From Selenomonas sp. oral taxon 126 (lineage in GTDB: Bacteria > Bacillota > Negativicutes > Selenomonadales > Selenomonadaceae): DNA of 53,610 nt. This document shows positions 42,708 through 50,613 of the stretch, piece after piece; within the stretch, counting starts at the first letter, position 1; the number at the start of each line of letters is the position of its first letter. The position numbers and the translations under genes were made by a program. The DNA lies in NCBI RefSeq assembly GCF_001683335.1, contig NZ_CP016201.1:1265893-1319502 (forward strand), written 5' to 3'. The notes beneath the pieces were generated by a model that worked only from the letters and a program-made list of their open reading frames with translations, searched no databases and was not told the DNA's origin.

Positions 42708-43163
42708 TCAATGCGACTGTGCGGCAAGGAATTCTTCATGTGCCGCCATCAGGCGCATATTGCCGATGGTGCTGGTGAAGAACTGCGAGAACGCCACGAT
42801 GTTTGGCTCTGCTGCGCCGTCGTAGTGGCGCGGCGGGTCGATGATGAAGACGGCGCATCCGTCTGCGCGCATGGCGGAGGAGAAATGGCCGTTGATGACG
42901 TTGAAGAGCTCGCCGACAGCATCGACGGCAAGCTCGTCCATGCCGTACAGGGAGACACCACTGTAGCCGCTCGCGAGTGCGTAGAATGCGCCGACGCAGG
43001 TGCCGATGCTGACGATGAGGGGGCTGCCGTTCGCTTCAAGGCGCTGGGATATGGTGATATAGCAGACTTCCTTTTCATCCGGCGTGCAGAGTGCCGTTAC
43101 GCGCGCGTAGTCGGCGATCCCTGTGAGGAATATATCGGTATAGCGCTGATAAAATTCGCTCAT
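42708..43163 (-). CDS. CheX-like chemotaxis protein
   Basis: 151 residues. The central segment DELAVDAVGELFNVINGHFSSAM has the ExxN helix pattern of CheC/CheX phosphatases (E and N acting on phospho-CheY), followed by an FFTSTIGNMRLMAAHEEF helix. CheX dimers dephosphorylate CheY-P. The ATG overlaps the stop of the CheY-like gene by 4 bp, which supports a paired kinase-output module. Family identity rests on this pattern and context. Confidence 0.6.
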   Translation of the reverse strand: MSEFYQRYTDIFLTGIADYARVTALCTPDEKEVCYITISQRLEANGSPLIVSIGTCVGAFYALASGYSGVSLYGMDELAVDAVGELFNVINGHFSSAMRADGCAVFIIDPPRHYDGAAEPNIVAFSQFFTSTIGNMRLMAAHEEFLAAQSH

Positions 43164-43528
43164 TGGTCCTCCACAGCCTGCCGCATCTTGGCGAGCGCCG
43201 CCGTGATCTCGTCGTCGGCGTAGGGTTTCTGGATGAACATGAGCGCGTTGTGCTCATTTGCACAGGCAATGTTCTCCTCACTGGCAGCTGTTGAGAGCAT
43301 GACAACGGGGAGCTTTGGATGTGTCCTGCGCAGACTGCGCAGGACGGTGCAGCCGTCGAGCTTTGGCAGGATGATGTCGAGAAAGACGGCATCGGGATTC
43401 TTGTCCGCAATGCGCCGCAGCGCCTCCTCACCATCGCGCGCCTCAATGACGGTGTGTCCGCGGTCAAAGAGCTCCGCCTTGAGCTTGATGCGCACGAGGC
43501 GCGAGTCGTCAACAATCAGTATTTTCAT
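43160..43528 (-). CDS. CheY-like single-domain response regulator
   Basis: 122 residues from ATG at 43526-43528 (AGGAGCTC upstream). Receiver-domain residues are all present: acidic pair D7-D8, phospho-acceptor D51 in AVFLDIILPKLDG, S79/T80 in VVMLSTAA and K101 in FIQKPYAD. No output domain, so it acts by protein binding, for example at the flagellar switch or through the CheX-like partner downstream, whose gene it overlaps. Its 5' end overlaps the 3' end of cdd by 20 bp. Confidence 0.9.
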   Translation of the reverse strand: MKILIVDDSRLVRIKLKAELFDRGHTVIEARDGEEALRRIADKNPDAVFLDIILPKLDGCTVLRSLRRTHPKLPVVMLSTAASEENIACANEHNALMFIQKPYADDEITAALAKMRQAVEDQ

Positions 43529-43931
43529 CGGAGAGCTCCTTTGTGGGCAGAGCCGCCGCCCCAAAGGCGTGCGGGAGCAGTTCGGCAGGTGTGAGTACGC
43601 GTACGGCACCCTCTGTATTGGCGAGGATGATGCGCGCGACGGGGAACTCCATGAGCATCTGGCGGCACATGCCGCAGGGCGCGCATGGCGCGGGGCTGTC
43701 CGCAATGACGGCAAGCGCCTCAAACTCTCTCTCGCCCGCTGTGACAGCGGCGGCGATTGCCGCGCGCTCGGCGCAGATGCCGACAGGATAGGAGGCGTTC
43801 TCGACGTTGACGCCGCCGTAGACCCTGCCGCTCCGTGCGAGGAGGGCTGCGCCGACGGCAAAGGAGGAATAGGGGGCGTAGGCATGGCGGCGAAACTCTG
43901 CCGCGCGTGCAATGAGTTCGTTATCGTTCAT
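43509..43931 (-). CDS. cdd: Cytidine deaminase
   Basis: 140 residues. Zinc and catalytic residues: C53-A-E55 in VGICAERAAIAAA and P-C86-G-M-C89 in PCAPCGMCRQML. Tetrameric-type size. Deaminates cytidine and deoxycytidine in pyrimidine salvage. It follows deoB, so deoB-cdd form a nucleoside-catabolism unit. The C-terminus overlaps the response-regulator start. GGAGGG lies upstream of the ATG. Confidence 0.95.
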   Translation of the reverse strand: MNDNELIARAAEFRRHAYAPYSSFAVGAALLARSGRVYGGVNVENASYPVGICAERAAIAAAVTAGEREFEALAVIADSPAPCAPCGMCRQMLMEFPVARIILANTEGAVRVLTPAELLPHAFGAAALPTKELSDENTDC

Positions 43932-44025
43932 GCCGACCCTCCGCCTCGACAGCGCCGTAGATGCGCTTGTTCGCGCGTGCGTCCTGCGTCGTGCTTTTTC
44001 TTCGTGATGATGTCATACAATTCAT
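43921..44025 (-). CDS. Possible 34-residue ORF between deoB and cdd
   Basis: An ATG at 44023-44025 with AGGAG eight or nine bases upstream opens a basic 34-residue frame (MNCMTSSRRKSTTQDARANK) that ends at TAA 43921-43923, 11 bases inside cdd. The ribosome site is enclosed in a perfect hairpin, ATAGGA/TCCTAT (44024-44039). It could be a coupling leader peptide for cdd or chance. No homology recognised. Confidence 0.3.
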   Translation of the reverse strand: MNCMTSSRRKSTTQDARANKRIYGAVEAEGRHER

Positions 44026-44035
44026 AGGAAAGCTC

Positions 44036-45220
44036 CTATCTCAAAATGCGCGGCAGGAAGCTCTCGCCCTTTGTCGTCAGCTCCGCTCCAAATATATCGG
44101 CAATCGTTGCGCCAATCATCGCGAACGTAGGATACGTGCCGAGGTTCACGGGTGCGATCTTCTCTCCGTAGACGAGGAGCGGGACGTATTCGCGCGTGTG
44201 ATCCGTGCCCTCGGCACCCGGGTCGCAGCCGTGATCCGCCGTAATCATGAGCACGTCGTCCGCGCGCATGGCGGGGAGGAAGTCCGCGAGCCAATCGTCG
44301 AACTCCTGCATGGCGCGCGCATAGCCGGGCACATCGCGGCGGTGCCCGTAGATCATGTCGCCGTCCACGAGGTTGACGAAGGCAAGCCCCGTGAAGTCCT
44401 CCGCGAGGAGCGCCGCAGTTTTCTTCATGCCGTCGGCGTTCGACTCGTTGACGCCGAGCGAGCGCGTCAGCCCGCGTCCGCCGAAGATGTCCGAGATCTT
44501 GCCGATGCCGATCACGTCGTACTGCGCGCGGCTGAGTGCGTCGAGTATCGTATCGCCCGTCGGGTCGAGGGAGAAGTCGTGGCGGCGCGCCGTGCGCGTG
44601 TAGTTCGGATATGTGCCGACAAAGGGGCGCGCAATGATGCGCCCGACGCCGTGCGCGCCCTGCATGATCTCACGTGCCTTGCGGCAGTAGTCGTACAGCT
44701 CCTCCACGGGGACGTGCTCCTCGTGTGCCGCAATCTGCAGCACGCTGTCGGCGGAGGTGTAGACGATGAGCGCGCCCGTCTCCTCGTGCTCCTGCCCGTA
44801 GTCGTGGATGACCGCCGTGCCTGAGTAGGGCTTGTTGCAGAGTATCTTGCGCCCGAACGCCGCCTCGAGCTGCGCAATGACCTCGGGCGGAAAGCCGTCG
44901 GGGTAGGTCGGCATGGGATCGCTGCGCACGATGCCCGCCATCTCCCAGTGCCCGATGGTTGTATCCTTGCCGCGCGAGAGTTCGCGCAGGCGCGCATGTG
45001 CGCCGATGGGTGCTGCGTCAGGCGTGCCCGTCCCCACGCCGTCGATGTTGTAGAGTCCAAGCCGCGTGAGATTTGCGGCGGGGAAGAGCCCGCTCTCTGT
45101 GACGGAGCGCAGCGTACTGCACGAGGCGGCGTCACCGAAGTCCGCCGCATCGGGCGCAGCACCGCAGCCGAAGCTGTCGAGCACGATGAGAAATACGCGT
45201 TTGATTCCACTTTTCTGCAT
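44036..45220 (-). CDS. deoB: Phosphopentomutase
   Basis: 394 residues from ATG at 45218-45220 (AAAGGTGA upstream). Alkaline-phosphatase-superfamily enzyme that interconverts (deoxy)ribose 1-phosphate and 5-phosphate. Metal-binding motifs: FLIVLDSFGCGAAPDA at the N-terminus (Asp15), KDTTIGHWEMAG with the catalytic Thr near 86, NLVDGDMIYGHRRD near 290, and TADHGCDPGAEGTDHTREYVP near 330. Normal length. Works with cdd in nucleoside salvage. Confidence 0.95.
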   Translation of the reverse strand: MQKSGIKRVFLIVLDSFGCGAAPDAADFGDAASCSTLRSVTESGLFPAANLTRLGLYNIDGVGTGTPDAAPIGAHARLRELSRGKDTTIGHWEMAGIVRSDPMPTYPDGFPPEVIAQLEAAFGRKILCNKPYSGTAVIHDYGQEHEETGALIVYTSADSVLQIAAHEEHVPVEELYDYCRKAREIMQGAHGVGRIIARPFVGTYPNYTRTARRHDFSLDPTGDTILDALSRAQYDVIGIGKISDIFGGRGLTRSLGVNESNADGMKKTAALLAEDFTGLAFVNLVDGDMIYGHRRDVPGYARAMQEFDDWLADFLPAMRADDVLMITADHGCDPGAEGTDHTREYVPLLVYGEKIAPVNLGTYPTFAMIGATIADIFGAELTTKGESFLPRILR

Positions 45221-45234
45221 AATCGTCACCTTTC

Positions 45235-45771
45235 TTATAGTTCCAGCCCCGCACGCTTGCGCGCGTGATATTCGCGGTCGAGGATGCCGAGCACGATGAG
45301 GTTCTCGTAGACGCCGCGATGCAGGATTGTCTCGCGGATCAGTGCCTCGCGCACCATGCCCTCGCTCTCGTAGAGGTGTAGGGCACGCGCGTTGTAGTCC
45401 TTGCAGTCGAGCCACGCGCGGTGCGCGCCCATATCCTCGAACGCCCACGCCTTGAGCAGTTTCAGCGCCTCGTGTCCGTAGCCGAGACCCTTCTTCCCAA
45501 TGATGACGTGCGTCCATTCCTGCTCCTTCGAGGCGAGGAGCAGCCCCGTAACGTGGAGGTAGCCGACCGCCTCCCCGCTCTCCCGCTCCTCGACGATGAT
45601 GTCCATTGCGGCGCGCCCCTGCGTGACGATCGTCTCGTGAAAGTCGCGCGGGAACGGTACGATATAGTCGCTGTTGTCCGCTTCTTCCTGCAGGGCGCAG
45701 ATATAGTCGACATCCGCAAGCTCTGCGCGGCGCAGGCGGAGGCGCGACCCCTCTTTCAATATTTCAGACAT
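45235..45771 (-). CDS. GNAT-family N-acetyltransferase (RimJ/RimL-like)
   Basis: 178 residues from ATG at 45769-45771 (GGGAGGACA upstream). Starts LRLRRAELADVDYICALQEE, has EAVGYLHVTGLL, an acetyl-CoA-binding stretch IGKKGLGYGHEALKLLKAW and the closing NARALHLYESEGMVREAL, all typical of ribosomal-protein-type acetyltransferases. The target is not known. It lies 14 bp upstream of deoB on the same strand and may be co-transcribed. Confidence 0.87.
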   Translation of the reverse strand: MSEILKEGSRLRLRRAELADVDYICALQEEADNSDYIVPFPRDFHETIVTQGRAAMDIIVEERESGEAVGYLHVTGLLLASKEQEWTHVIIGKKGLGYGHEALKLLKAWAFEDMGAHRAWLDCKDYNARALHLYESEGMVREALIRETILHRGVYENLIVLGILDREYHARKRAGLEL

Positions 45772-45859
45772 AATGTCCTCCCTTGTTCCAATCATCTCCT
45801 TTATTTTACATTGAATGGATATGGAAATGCAAGGGAGCGCACGGATGAAGAATTATAGA

Positions 45860-45888
45860 TTGACGATATCAGGCGAAAATCATATAAT
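45860..45888 (+). promoter_or_regulatory. Promoter upstream of the unknown-mbl-flg gene set
   Basis: TTGACG (45860-45865), a 17-bp spacer and TATAAT (45883-45888), 43 bases before the first start codon. Confidence 0.8.
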
Positions 45889-45931
45889 AAAAAAGATGAG
45901 AAAGAAATGCAAACGGAATCGGGGGAAGGTC

Positions 45932-46408
45932 ATGGCAGCGCAGAAGAAACCGTCGGTGCGGGATGTGCTTTGGCGCAAGAAGCACGCGCGCGATCAGATG
46001 CTCGACGCAGTGGGCAAACTCTGCGATGAGGCGTGGGCGATCTTTGAGAAGGTTGCTGCGGATCGCTCATCCAGTTCGAATGACGCCGTTGTTGCCCGCG
46101 AGATAGGACTGCGTCTGCGCTCGCTTGCCTATCTGATCGAGGGCGAGCACTACATCGACCGCATTGCCTTTGAGCTGCAGACGAAGGAATCTTACATAAC
46201 CGCAAGCGAGGTCGCACGCGCGTATGTCGCGGAGATGGTGATGACCTATCTCGACGGCATCCTGAGCTATGGGCGGCAGTGCAAATGGGATAACGAAGTG
46301 CTGCGTGAGGAGTATCGGGATTCGCTGGAAAAATCTCTCGAGGAGATCCGCGCAGCGCTTATTCCCGTGCCGCCGCAAGCGGTGGATGAAGCCGCTGCGG
46401 ACAGTTGA
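45932..46408 (+). CDS. Conserved-looking protein of unknown function upstream of mbl
   Basis: 158 residues from ATG 45932, chosen because GGGGGAAGG precedes it and the promoter lies just upstream; the open frame extends 39 codons further but would start before the -10 box. Mostly helical and charged, basic at the N-terminus (AAQKKPSVRDVLWRKKHARDQ), no membrane segment, no Cys motif. The centre (GLRLRSLAYLIEGEHYIDRI) and the C-terminal helix (EEYRDSLEKSLEEIRAAL) could be coiled-coil. Only 27 bp from mbl, so it may act with the rod cytoskeleton or flagellar genes. I do not recognise the family. Confidence 0.6.
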   Translation: MAAQKKPSVRDVLWRKKHARDQMLDAVGKLCDEAWAIFEKVAADRSSSSNDAVVAREIGLRLRSLAYLIEGEHYIDRIAFELQTKESYITASEVARAYVAEMVMTYLDGILSYGRQCKWDNEVLREEYRDSLEKSLEEIRAALIPVPPQAVDEAAADS

Positions 46409-46435
46409 TTGGAAAAATTAGGAGGCTTGCCGCTG

Positions 46436-47464
46436 ATGTTCGGTATGTCAATGGATATAGGAATCGATCTTGGCACGGCGAATGTGCTCGTCTATGTCAA
46501 GGGCAAGGGGGTCGTTCTCAGAGAGCCCTCTGTGGTCGCGGTGAACCGCGATACAAATCAGGTGCTCGCAATCGGCGAGGAGGCGCGGCAGATGATTGGG
46601 CGCACGCCCGGCAATATCGTTGCAATTCGCCCGCTGCGCGACGGCGTCATCGCGGACTATGACATTACGGAGAGCATGTTGCGCTTCTTCATCGAAAAGG
46701 TGGTCGGGCGCAGCATTGTCTTCCGTCCGCGCATTATGATCTGCATCCCCTCGGGCGTAACGATGGTGGAGCAGCGTGCCGTGCAGGAGGCGGCAGAGCA
46801 GGCGGGGGCGCGCCACATCCAGCTCATTGAGGAGCCGCTTGCAGCGGCGATGGGCGCAGGTCTCGACATCGTGGAGGCACAGGGCTCGATGGTCGTCGAC
46901 ATCGGCGGCGGGACGACGGATGTCGCCGTCATCAGCCTCGGCGGCGTGGTGACGAGCGAGAGCATCCGCATCGCGGGCGATACGTTTGACGAAGATATCA
47001 TCGCCTATGTCAAGCGCGAGTTCAACCTCCTCATCGGCGAGCGCACAGCGGAGGATATCAAGCTGCGCGTCGGCGCGGCGCATACGGCAGCGCGCCGCGA
47101 GCAGATGGATGTGCGCGGACGGGATCTCCTCTCGGGGCTCCCAAAGAATATCACGATCTCGACGGCGCAGGCCTCCTCCGCCATCGAGAGTTCAGTCATG
47201 CGTATTGTGGACTGCGTGAAGAAGGTGCTCGAGGAGACACCGCCGGAGCTCGCGGCGGATATCATGGATCGCGGCATCGTGTTGACGGGCGGCGGAGCAC
47301 TGCTCTACGGCATGTCGGAGCTGATCCAGCGCGAGACGGGCACGCCTACAGTTGTGGCAGACGAGCCCATGAGCTGCGTGGCACTTGGCTGCGGCAAGGC
47401 GCTCGATATCTTCGATAAATTTGACGGCAAGGCGACGAATACGAGTTTTGGGCGGAAAAAATAA
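46436..47464 (+). CDS. mbl: Rod shape-determining actin homologue (MreB/Mbl)
   Basis: 342 residues from ATG 46436; AGGAGG lies ten bases upstream. Actin-fold nucleotide motifs: phosphate-1 DIGIDLGTANVLVYVKGKG, connect-1 AAEQAGARHIQLIEEPLAAAMGAG, phosphate-2 MVVDIGGGTTDVAVISLGG and adenosine motif GIVLTGGGALLYGM. Forms membrane-associated filaments that guide side-wall synthesis. The Mbl name is chosen over MreB because flgF/flgG-type genes follow directly, as in the Bacillus mbl-flhO-flhP locus; sequence alone does not separate the two. Confidence 0.92.
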   Translation: MFGMSMDIGIDLGTANVLVYVKGKGVVLREPSVVAVNRDTNQVLAIGEEARQMIGRTPGNIVAIRPLRDGVIADYDITESMLRFFIEKVVGRSIVFRPRIMICIPSGVTMVEQRAVQEAAEQAGARHIQLIEEPLAAAMGAGLDIVEAQGSMVVDIGGGTTDVAVISLGGVVTSESIRIAGDTFDEDIIAYVKREFNLLIGERTAEDIKLRVGAAHTAARREQMDVRGRDLLSGLPKNITISTAQASSAIESSVMRIVDCVKKVLEETPPELAADIMDRGIVLTGGGALLYGMSELIQRETGTPTVVADEPMSCVALGCGKALDIFDKFDGKATNTSFGRKK

Positions 47465-47536
47465 AAGCAGGAAAAACGCTCTTTATAGCGAAATTATAAA
47501 AGGTGAACAACTGTCTGGAAAAAGAGGGATGGAATT

Positions 47537-48340
47537 ATGTGGAGAGGACTCTATATCGCGGCGTCCGGTATGATTACGGAGACCAAACACACAGACATGA
47601 TCGCGAACAACCTCGCGAATGCGTCGACGACGGGCTATAAGCGCGACGATATGGCAATCCGCGAGTTTGAGCCGATGCTGCTGCGCCGCATCAATGACAA
47701 CTCCGCTGATACCAAGGTGACGAGCTTCAAGGGCTTCCGCGTGGACGGTCAGAGAGCGCCGCGCGTCGGCACACTCGGACTCGGTTCCGCCGTGGATGAG
47801 ATTGCAACGGATCATCTGCAGGGAGCGATGCAGACGACGGGCAATACGTATGACCTCGCTATCTCGGGGCAGGGGTATTTCGTTATTGACACCCCCGACG
47901 GGCCGCGCTACACGCGTGACGGCGGATTCTACCGCTCGGCGACGGGGCAGCTGCAGAATATGCGCGGACAGGCGGTGCTCTCTTCGAGCGGGCGCTCGAT
48001 CACGATTCCGGCGGATGCGCAGCGCGTGAACATCACGAGCGACGGGCGCATTTATGCGGACGGCGCACAGCTCGCGCAGCTCGGCTTCGTCCAGTTTGAT
48101 GGGAGAAATGCGGTCATCAAGCAGGGGGACAACCTCTACCGTCCGCAGGAGGGCGCACAGCCGCAGCAGGCGACGGGCACGATCGAGCAGGGCATGCTCG
48201 AGATGTCGAATACGAGCGTTGTCACGGAGATGGTCGAGCTCATCAACAACTACCGCGTCTATGAGGCGGGGTCAAAGGCGGTGCAGACGCAGGACACGCT
48301 GCTCGACAAGGCGGTCAATGAGGTCGGGCGCACGAGTTAA
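47537..48340 (+). CDS. flgF: Flagellar basal-body rod protein FlgF-type
   Basis: 267 residues. Rod/hook family ends: N-terminal MWRGLYIAASGMITETKHTD with IANNLANASTTGYKRD, and C-terminal NTSVVTEMVELINNYRVYEAG with QTQDTLLDKAVNEVG. DLAISGQGYFVIDTPDGPRYTRDG is the FlgF/FlgG core. As the first of two such genes after mbl it corresponds to FlhO/FlgF, part of the proximal rod in the periplasm, exported by the flagellar type III system (no signal peptide). Confidence 0.92.
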   Translation: MWRGLYIAASGMITETKHTDMIANNLANASTTGYKRDDMAIREFEPMLLRRINDNSADTKVTSFKGFRVDGQRAPRVGTLGLGSAVDEIATDHLQGAMQTTGNTYDLAISGQGYFVIDTPDGPRYTRDGGFYRSATGQLQNMRGQAVLSSSGRSITIPADAQRVNITSDGRIYADGAQLAQLGFVQFDGRNAVIKQGDNLYRPQEGAQPQQATGTIEQGMLEMSNTSVVTEMVELINNYRVYEAGSKAVQTQDTLLDKAVNEVGRTS

Positions 48341-48420
48341 GATAATTTAAGAAATCAATCGTTTTATTCGATATAAGAGAGTGAAAAACTGTAATCATTC
48401 CTTGGAGGGGGATATCGACT

Positions 48421-49215
48421 ATGATGCGAGCACTTTGGTCTGCAGCGTCCGGCATGAAGGCGCAGCAGACGCATATGGACATCGTTGCGCACAATATTGC
48501 GAACGTCAATACCCACGGCGGCAAGAAGGTGCGTGCGGAGTTCCAGGATCTCGTCTATCAGACACTCCGCGAGGCGGGGGCGCAGAACGGCGCGGACTCG
48601 CAGTATCCGACGGCGCTGCAGATCGGTCTCGGCACGCGCGTGGCGGCGACCCAGCGCGTCTTTACGCAGGGTCCTCTGCAGACGACGGACAATCCGACGG
48701 ACATCGGCATCCAGGGCGAGGGCTTCTTCCGCGTCACGATGCCCGACGGCACGACAGCATACACGCGTGACGGTACGTGGAAGCTCGACGGTGACCGCCG
48801 CATGGTGACGACGGATGGCTATCTGCTCGCCGATGGCATTACGATCGGTCAGAATGCGCCGCTGGATTCCATCACGATCTCCGGCGATGGGCGTGTCTCC
48901 TACCGCGAGGCGGGGCAGACCCAGCAGCAGGAGGCAGGGCAGATCACGCTTGCGCGCTTTGTCAATCCGGCAGGACTCACCTCCATCGGTAAGAATCTCT
49001 TCGTTGTGTCCGATGCCTCGGGCGAGGCAATCGAGTCGAACCCCGGTGTGGACGGCGCGGGTACGCTCACACAGGGAACGCTCGAGATGAGCAATGTGCA
49101 GATCGTTGAGGAAATGGTCGAGATGATCGTCTCCCAGCGCGCCTATGAGTCCAACTCGAAGGCAATCACGACATCGGATTCGATGCTCGAGATTGCAAAC
49201 TCGCTCAAGCGTTGA
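48421..49215 (+). CDS. flgG: Flagellar distal rod protein FlgG
   Basis: 264 residues; TTGGAGGGGG precedes the ATG. MMRALWSAASGMKAQQTHMD with VAHNIANVNTHGGKKVRAEFQDLVY at the N-terminus, DIGIQGEGFFRVTMPDGTTAYTRDG in the core, and LEMSNVQIVEEMVEMI with SQRAYESNSKAITTSDSMLE at the C-terminus. This matches FlgG, the distal rod that passes through the P and L rings. It shares its stop with the start of flgA (TTGA). Confidence 0.94.
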   Translation: MMRALWSAASGMKAQQTHMDIVAHNIANVNTHGGKKVRAEFQDLVYQTLREAGAQNGADSQYPTALQIGLGTRVAATQRVFTQGPLQTTDNPTDIGIQGEGFFRVTMPDGTTAYTRDGTWKLDGDRRMVTTDGYLLADGITIGQNAPLDSITISGDGRVSYREAGQTQQQEAGQITLARFVNPAGLTSIGKNLFVVSDASGEAIESNPGVDGAGTLTQGTLEMSNVQIVEEMVEMIVSQRAYESNSKAITTSDSMLEIANSLKR

Positions 49216-49979
49216 TTTTTCAACGGAGCACGATAACAGCCATTCTATGCCTATGGAGTGGCTTATTCGCTTTTCTGTGGGCGGGCACAGCGCTTGCCGC
49301 CACATACAACGGCGCGCAGGGCGATCGTTTCCCAATCATACTCTCCACGGCGCAGCTCTCGGCGCTCGCGGAGCAGAAGATCGAGGAAAGACTCGGCGCG
49401 ATGGGCGAGACGCGGCGGCATGAGCTGCATCTGCAGCGTGCCGCGTCGACGATGCACCTCCCTCCGGGCGAGGTGACAGCCGTCGTGGAGTTCCCGCGCG
49501 GTCTGCCGTACGGCCGCGAGTTTCCTGCCCTCTTTACCGTCTATGTGGACGGTGTTCTCAACCGGCGGGCGACGAGCTACTATCGGCTGACCGTCTACGA
49601 CCGCGTTCTCGTGGCGATGACGGACATCCGTGCGGAGACACCAATCTCAGCGGAGAACGCACGCATTGAGGAGCGGGCTGTGGACACGCTGCCCGAGCTG
49701 ACGCTCACGGATTTTTCGCGTCTGGACGGACGCGTCGCGGGGCGCTATATCCGCAGGGATGTGACAATCACTCCCTCGATGCTCGCCATGCCGCTCGTCA
49801 TCCGTGCAGGCAATGCGGTGGAACTCGTGCTGGATGCAAACGGCATTGTCATCCGCGCGGAGGGCGTGGCGCTCGAGCCGGGACGCATCGGCTATGAGAT
49901 CCGCGTGCGCAATGTGCGTTCGGGCAAGATCTTGCGCGGCAAGGTGATCGACGCCGCGACCGTGCGGGTCATCGGATGA
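49212..49979 (+). CDS. flgA: Flagellar P-ring assembly chaperone FlgA
   Basis: 255 residues from TTG 49212, the only usable start in frame; it overlaps the flgG stop, so translation is coupled. A signal peptide (ILCLWSGLFAFLWAGTALA) sends it to the periplasm. The C-terminal SAF-type region (AMTDIRAETPISAENARIEER, then GRYIRRDVTITPSMLAMPLVI and ILRGKVIDAATVRV) is typical of FlgA. It helps FlgI form the P ring. Confidence 0.88.
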   Translation: MIFQRSTITAILCLWSGLFAFLWAGTALAATYNGAQGDRFPIILSTAQLSALAEQKIEERLGAMGETRRHELHLQRAASTMHLPPGEVTAVVEFPRGLPYGREFPALFTVYVDGVLNRRATSYYRLTVYDRVLVAMTDIRAETPISAENARIEERAVDTLPELTLTDFSRLDGRVAGRYIRRDVTITPSMLAMPLVIRAGNAVELVLDANGIVIRAEGVALEPGRIGYEIRVRNVRSGKILRGKVIDAATVRVIG

Positions 49980-49999
49980 TTTTCCATAAGGAGTTCGAT

Positions 50000-50599
50000 A
50001 TGAGTAAACAAAAATGGCTTGCAGGAGTGCTGGCTGCCGCATTGTGTACGGCAAGCCTCGTCCCCACTGTCTCGGCAGAATCCCTGTGGAACAATCCGAG
50101 CGGACATCCGACGAAGAGCCCGTTTGCCGATCATCGTGCGACGGGGATTGGGGATATTGTGACGATTGTCATCAGTGAGTCGACAACGACCTCGGCGACA
50201 CGGAACTCTTCGAACGAGAAGAGCGGCTCGGTGAGTCTTGGCGCGGGCATCGGCATCTTTGATTTCCTGCAGGCGGCATCTGCCAATTCGTCAGATAAAT
50301 TCAGTGCAAAGGGATCGGCCTCCTCCTCGAACCGCGTTGCGGGCAATGTGACCGTTACGATTGTGGATGTGACGCCGAACGGCAACTTTATCCTCGAAGG
50401 CACGCAGTCCATCTGGCAGAATCGCAACGAGCACAAGATTGTCTTCCGCGGCACCTGCCGTCCCGAGGACATCTCGAGCTCGAATACGATTCTCTCGACG
50501 CGCGTCGCTGACGCAACCGTGCGCTTTGACGGCAAGGGACCCCTCAACGCGAAGCAGCGGCAGGGCATCCTGACTCAGATCTTCAACTTCCTATTCTAA
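50000..50599 (+). CDS. flgH: Flagellar L-ring protein FlgH
   Basis: 199 residues from ATG 50000 with AAGGAG upstream. FlgH motifs: SLWNNPSGHPTKSPFADHRA, IGDIVTIVISESTTTSATRNSS-type region and the C-terminal ILEGTQSIWQNRNEHKIVFRG then VRPEDI-like CRPEDISSSNTILSTRVADA. It forms the outer-membrane L ring, direct support for a diderm cell. Oddly, no good lipobox is seen: the signal peptide ends TVSA before ESLWNN and the only Cys is in AALCTAS, while FlgH of Proteobacteria is a lipoprotein. Confidence 0.92.
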   Translation: MSKQKWLAGVLAAALCTASLVPTVSAESLWNNPSGHPTKSPFADHRATGIGDIVTIVISESTTTSATRNSSNEKSGSVSLGAGIGIFDFLQAASANSSDKFSAKGSASSSNRVAGNVTVTIVDVTPNGNFILEGTQSIWQNRNEHKIVFRGTCRPEDISSSNTILSTRVADATVRFDGKGPLNAKQRQGILTQIFNFLF

Positions 50600-50613
50600 T
50601 GGGAGGCGCTTTT

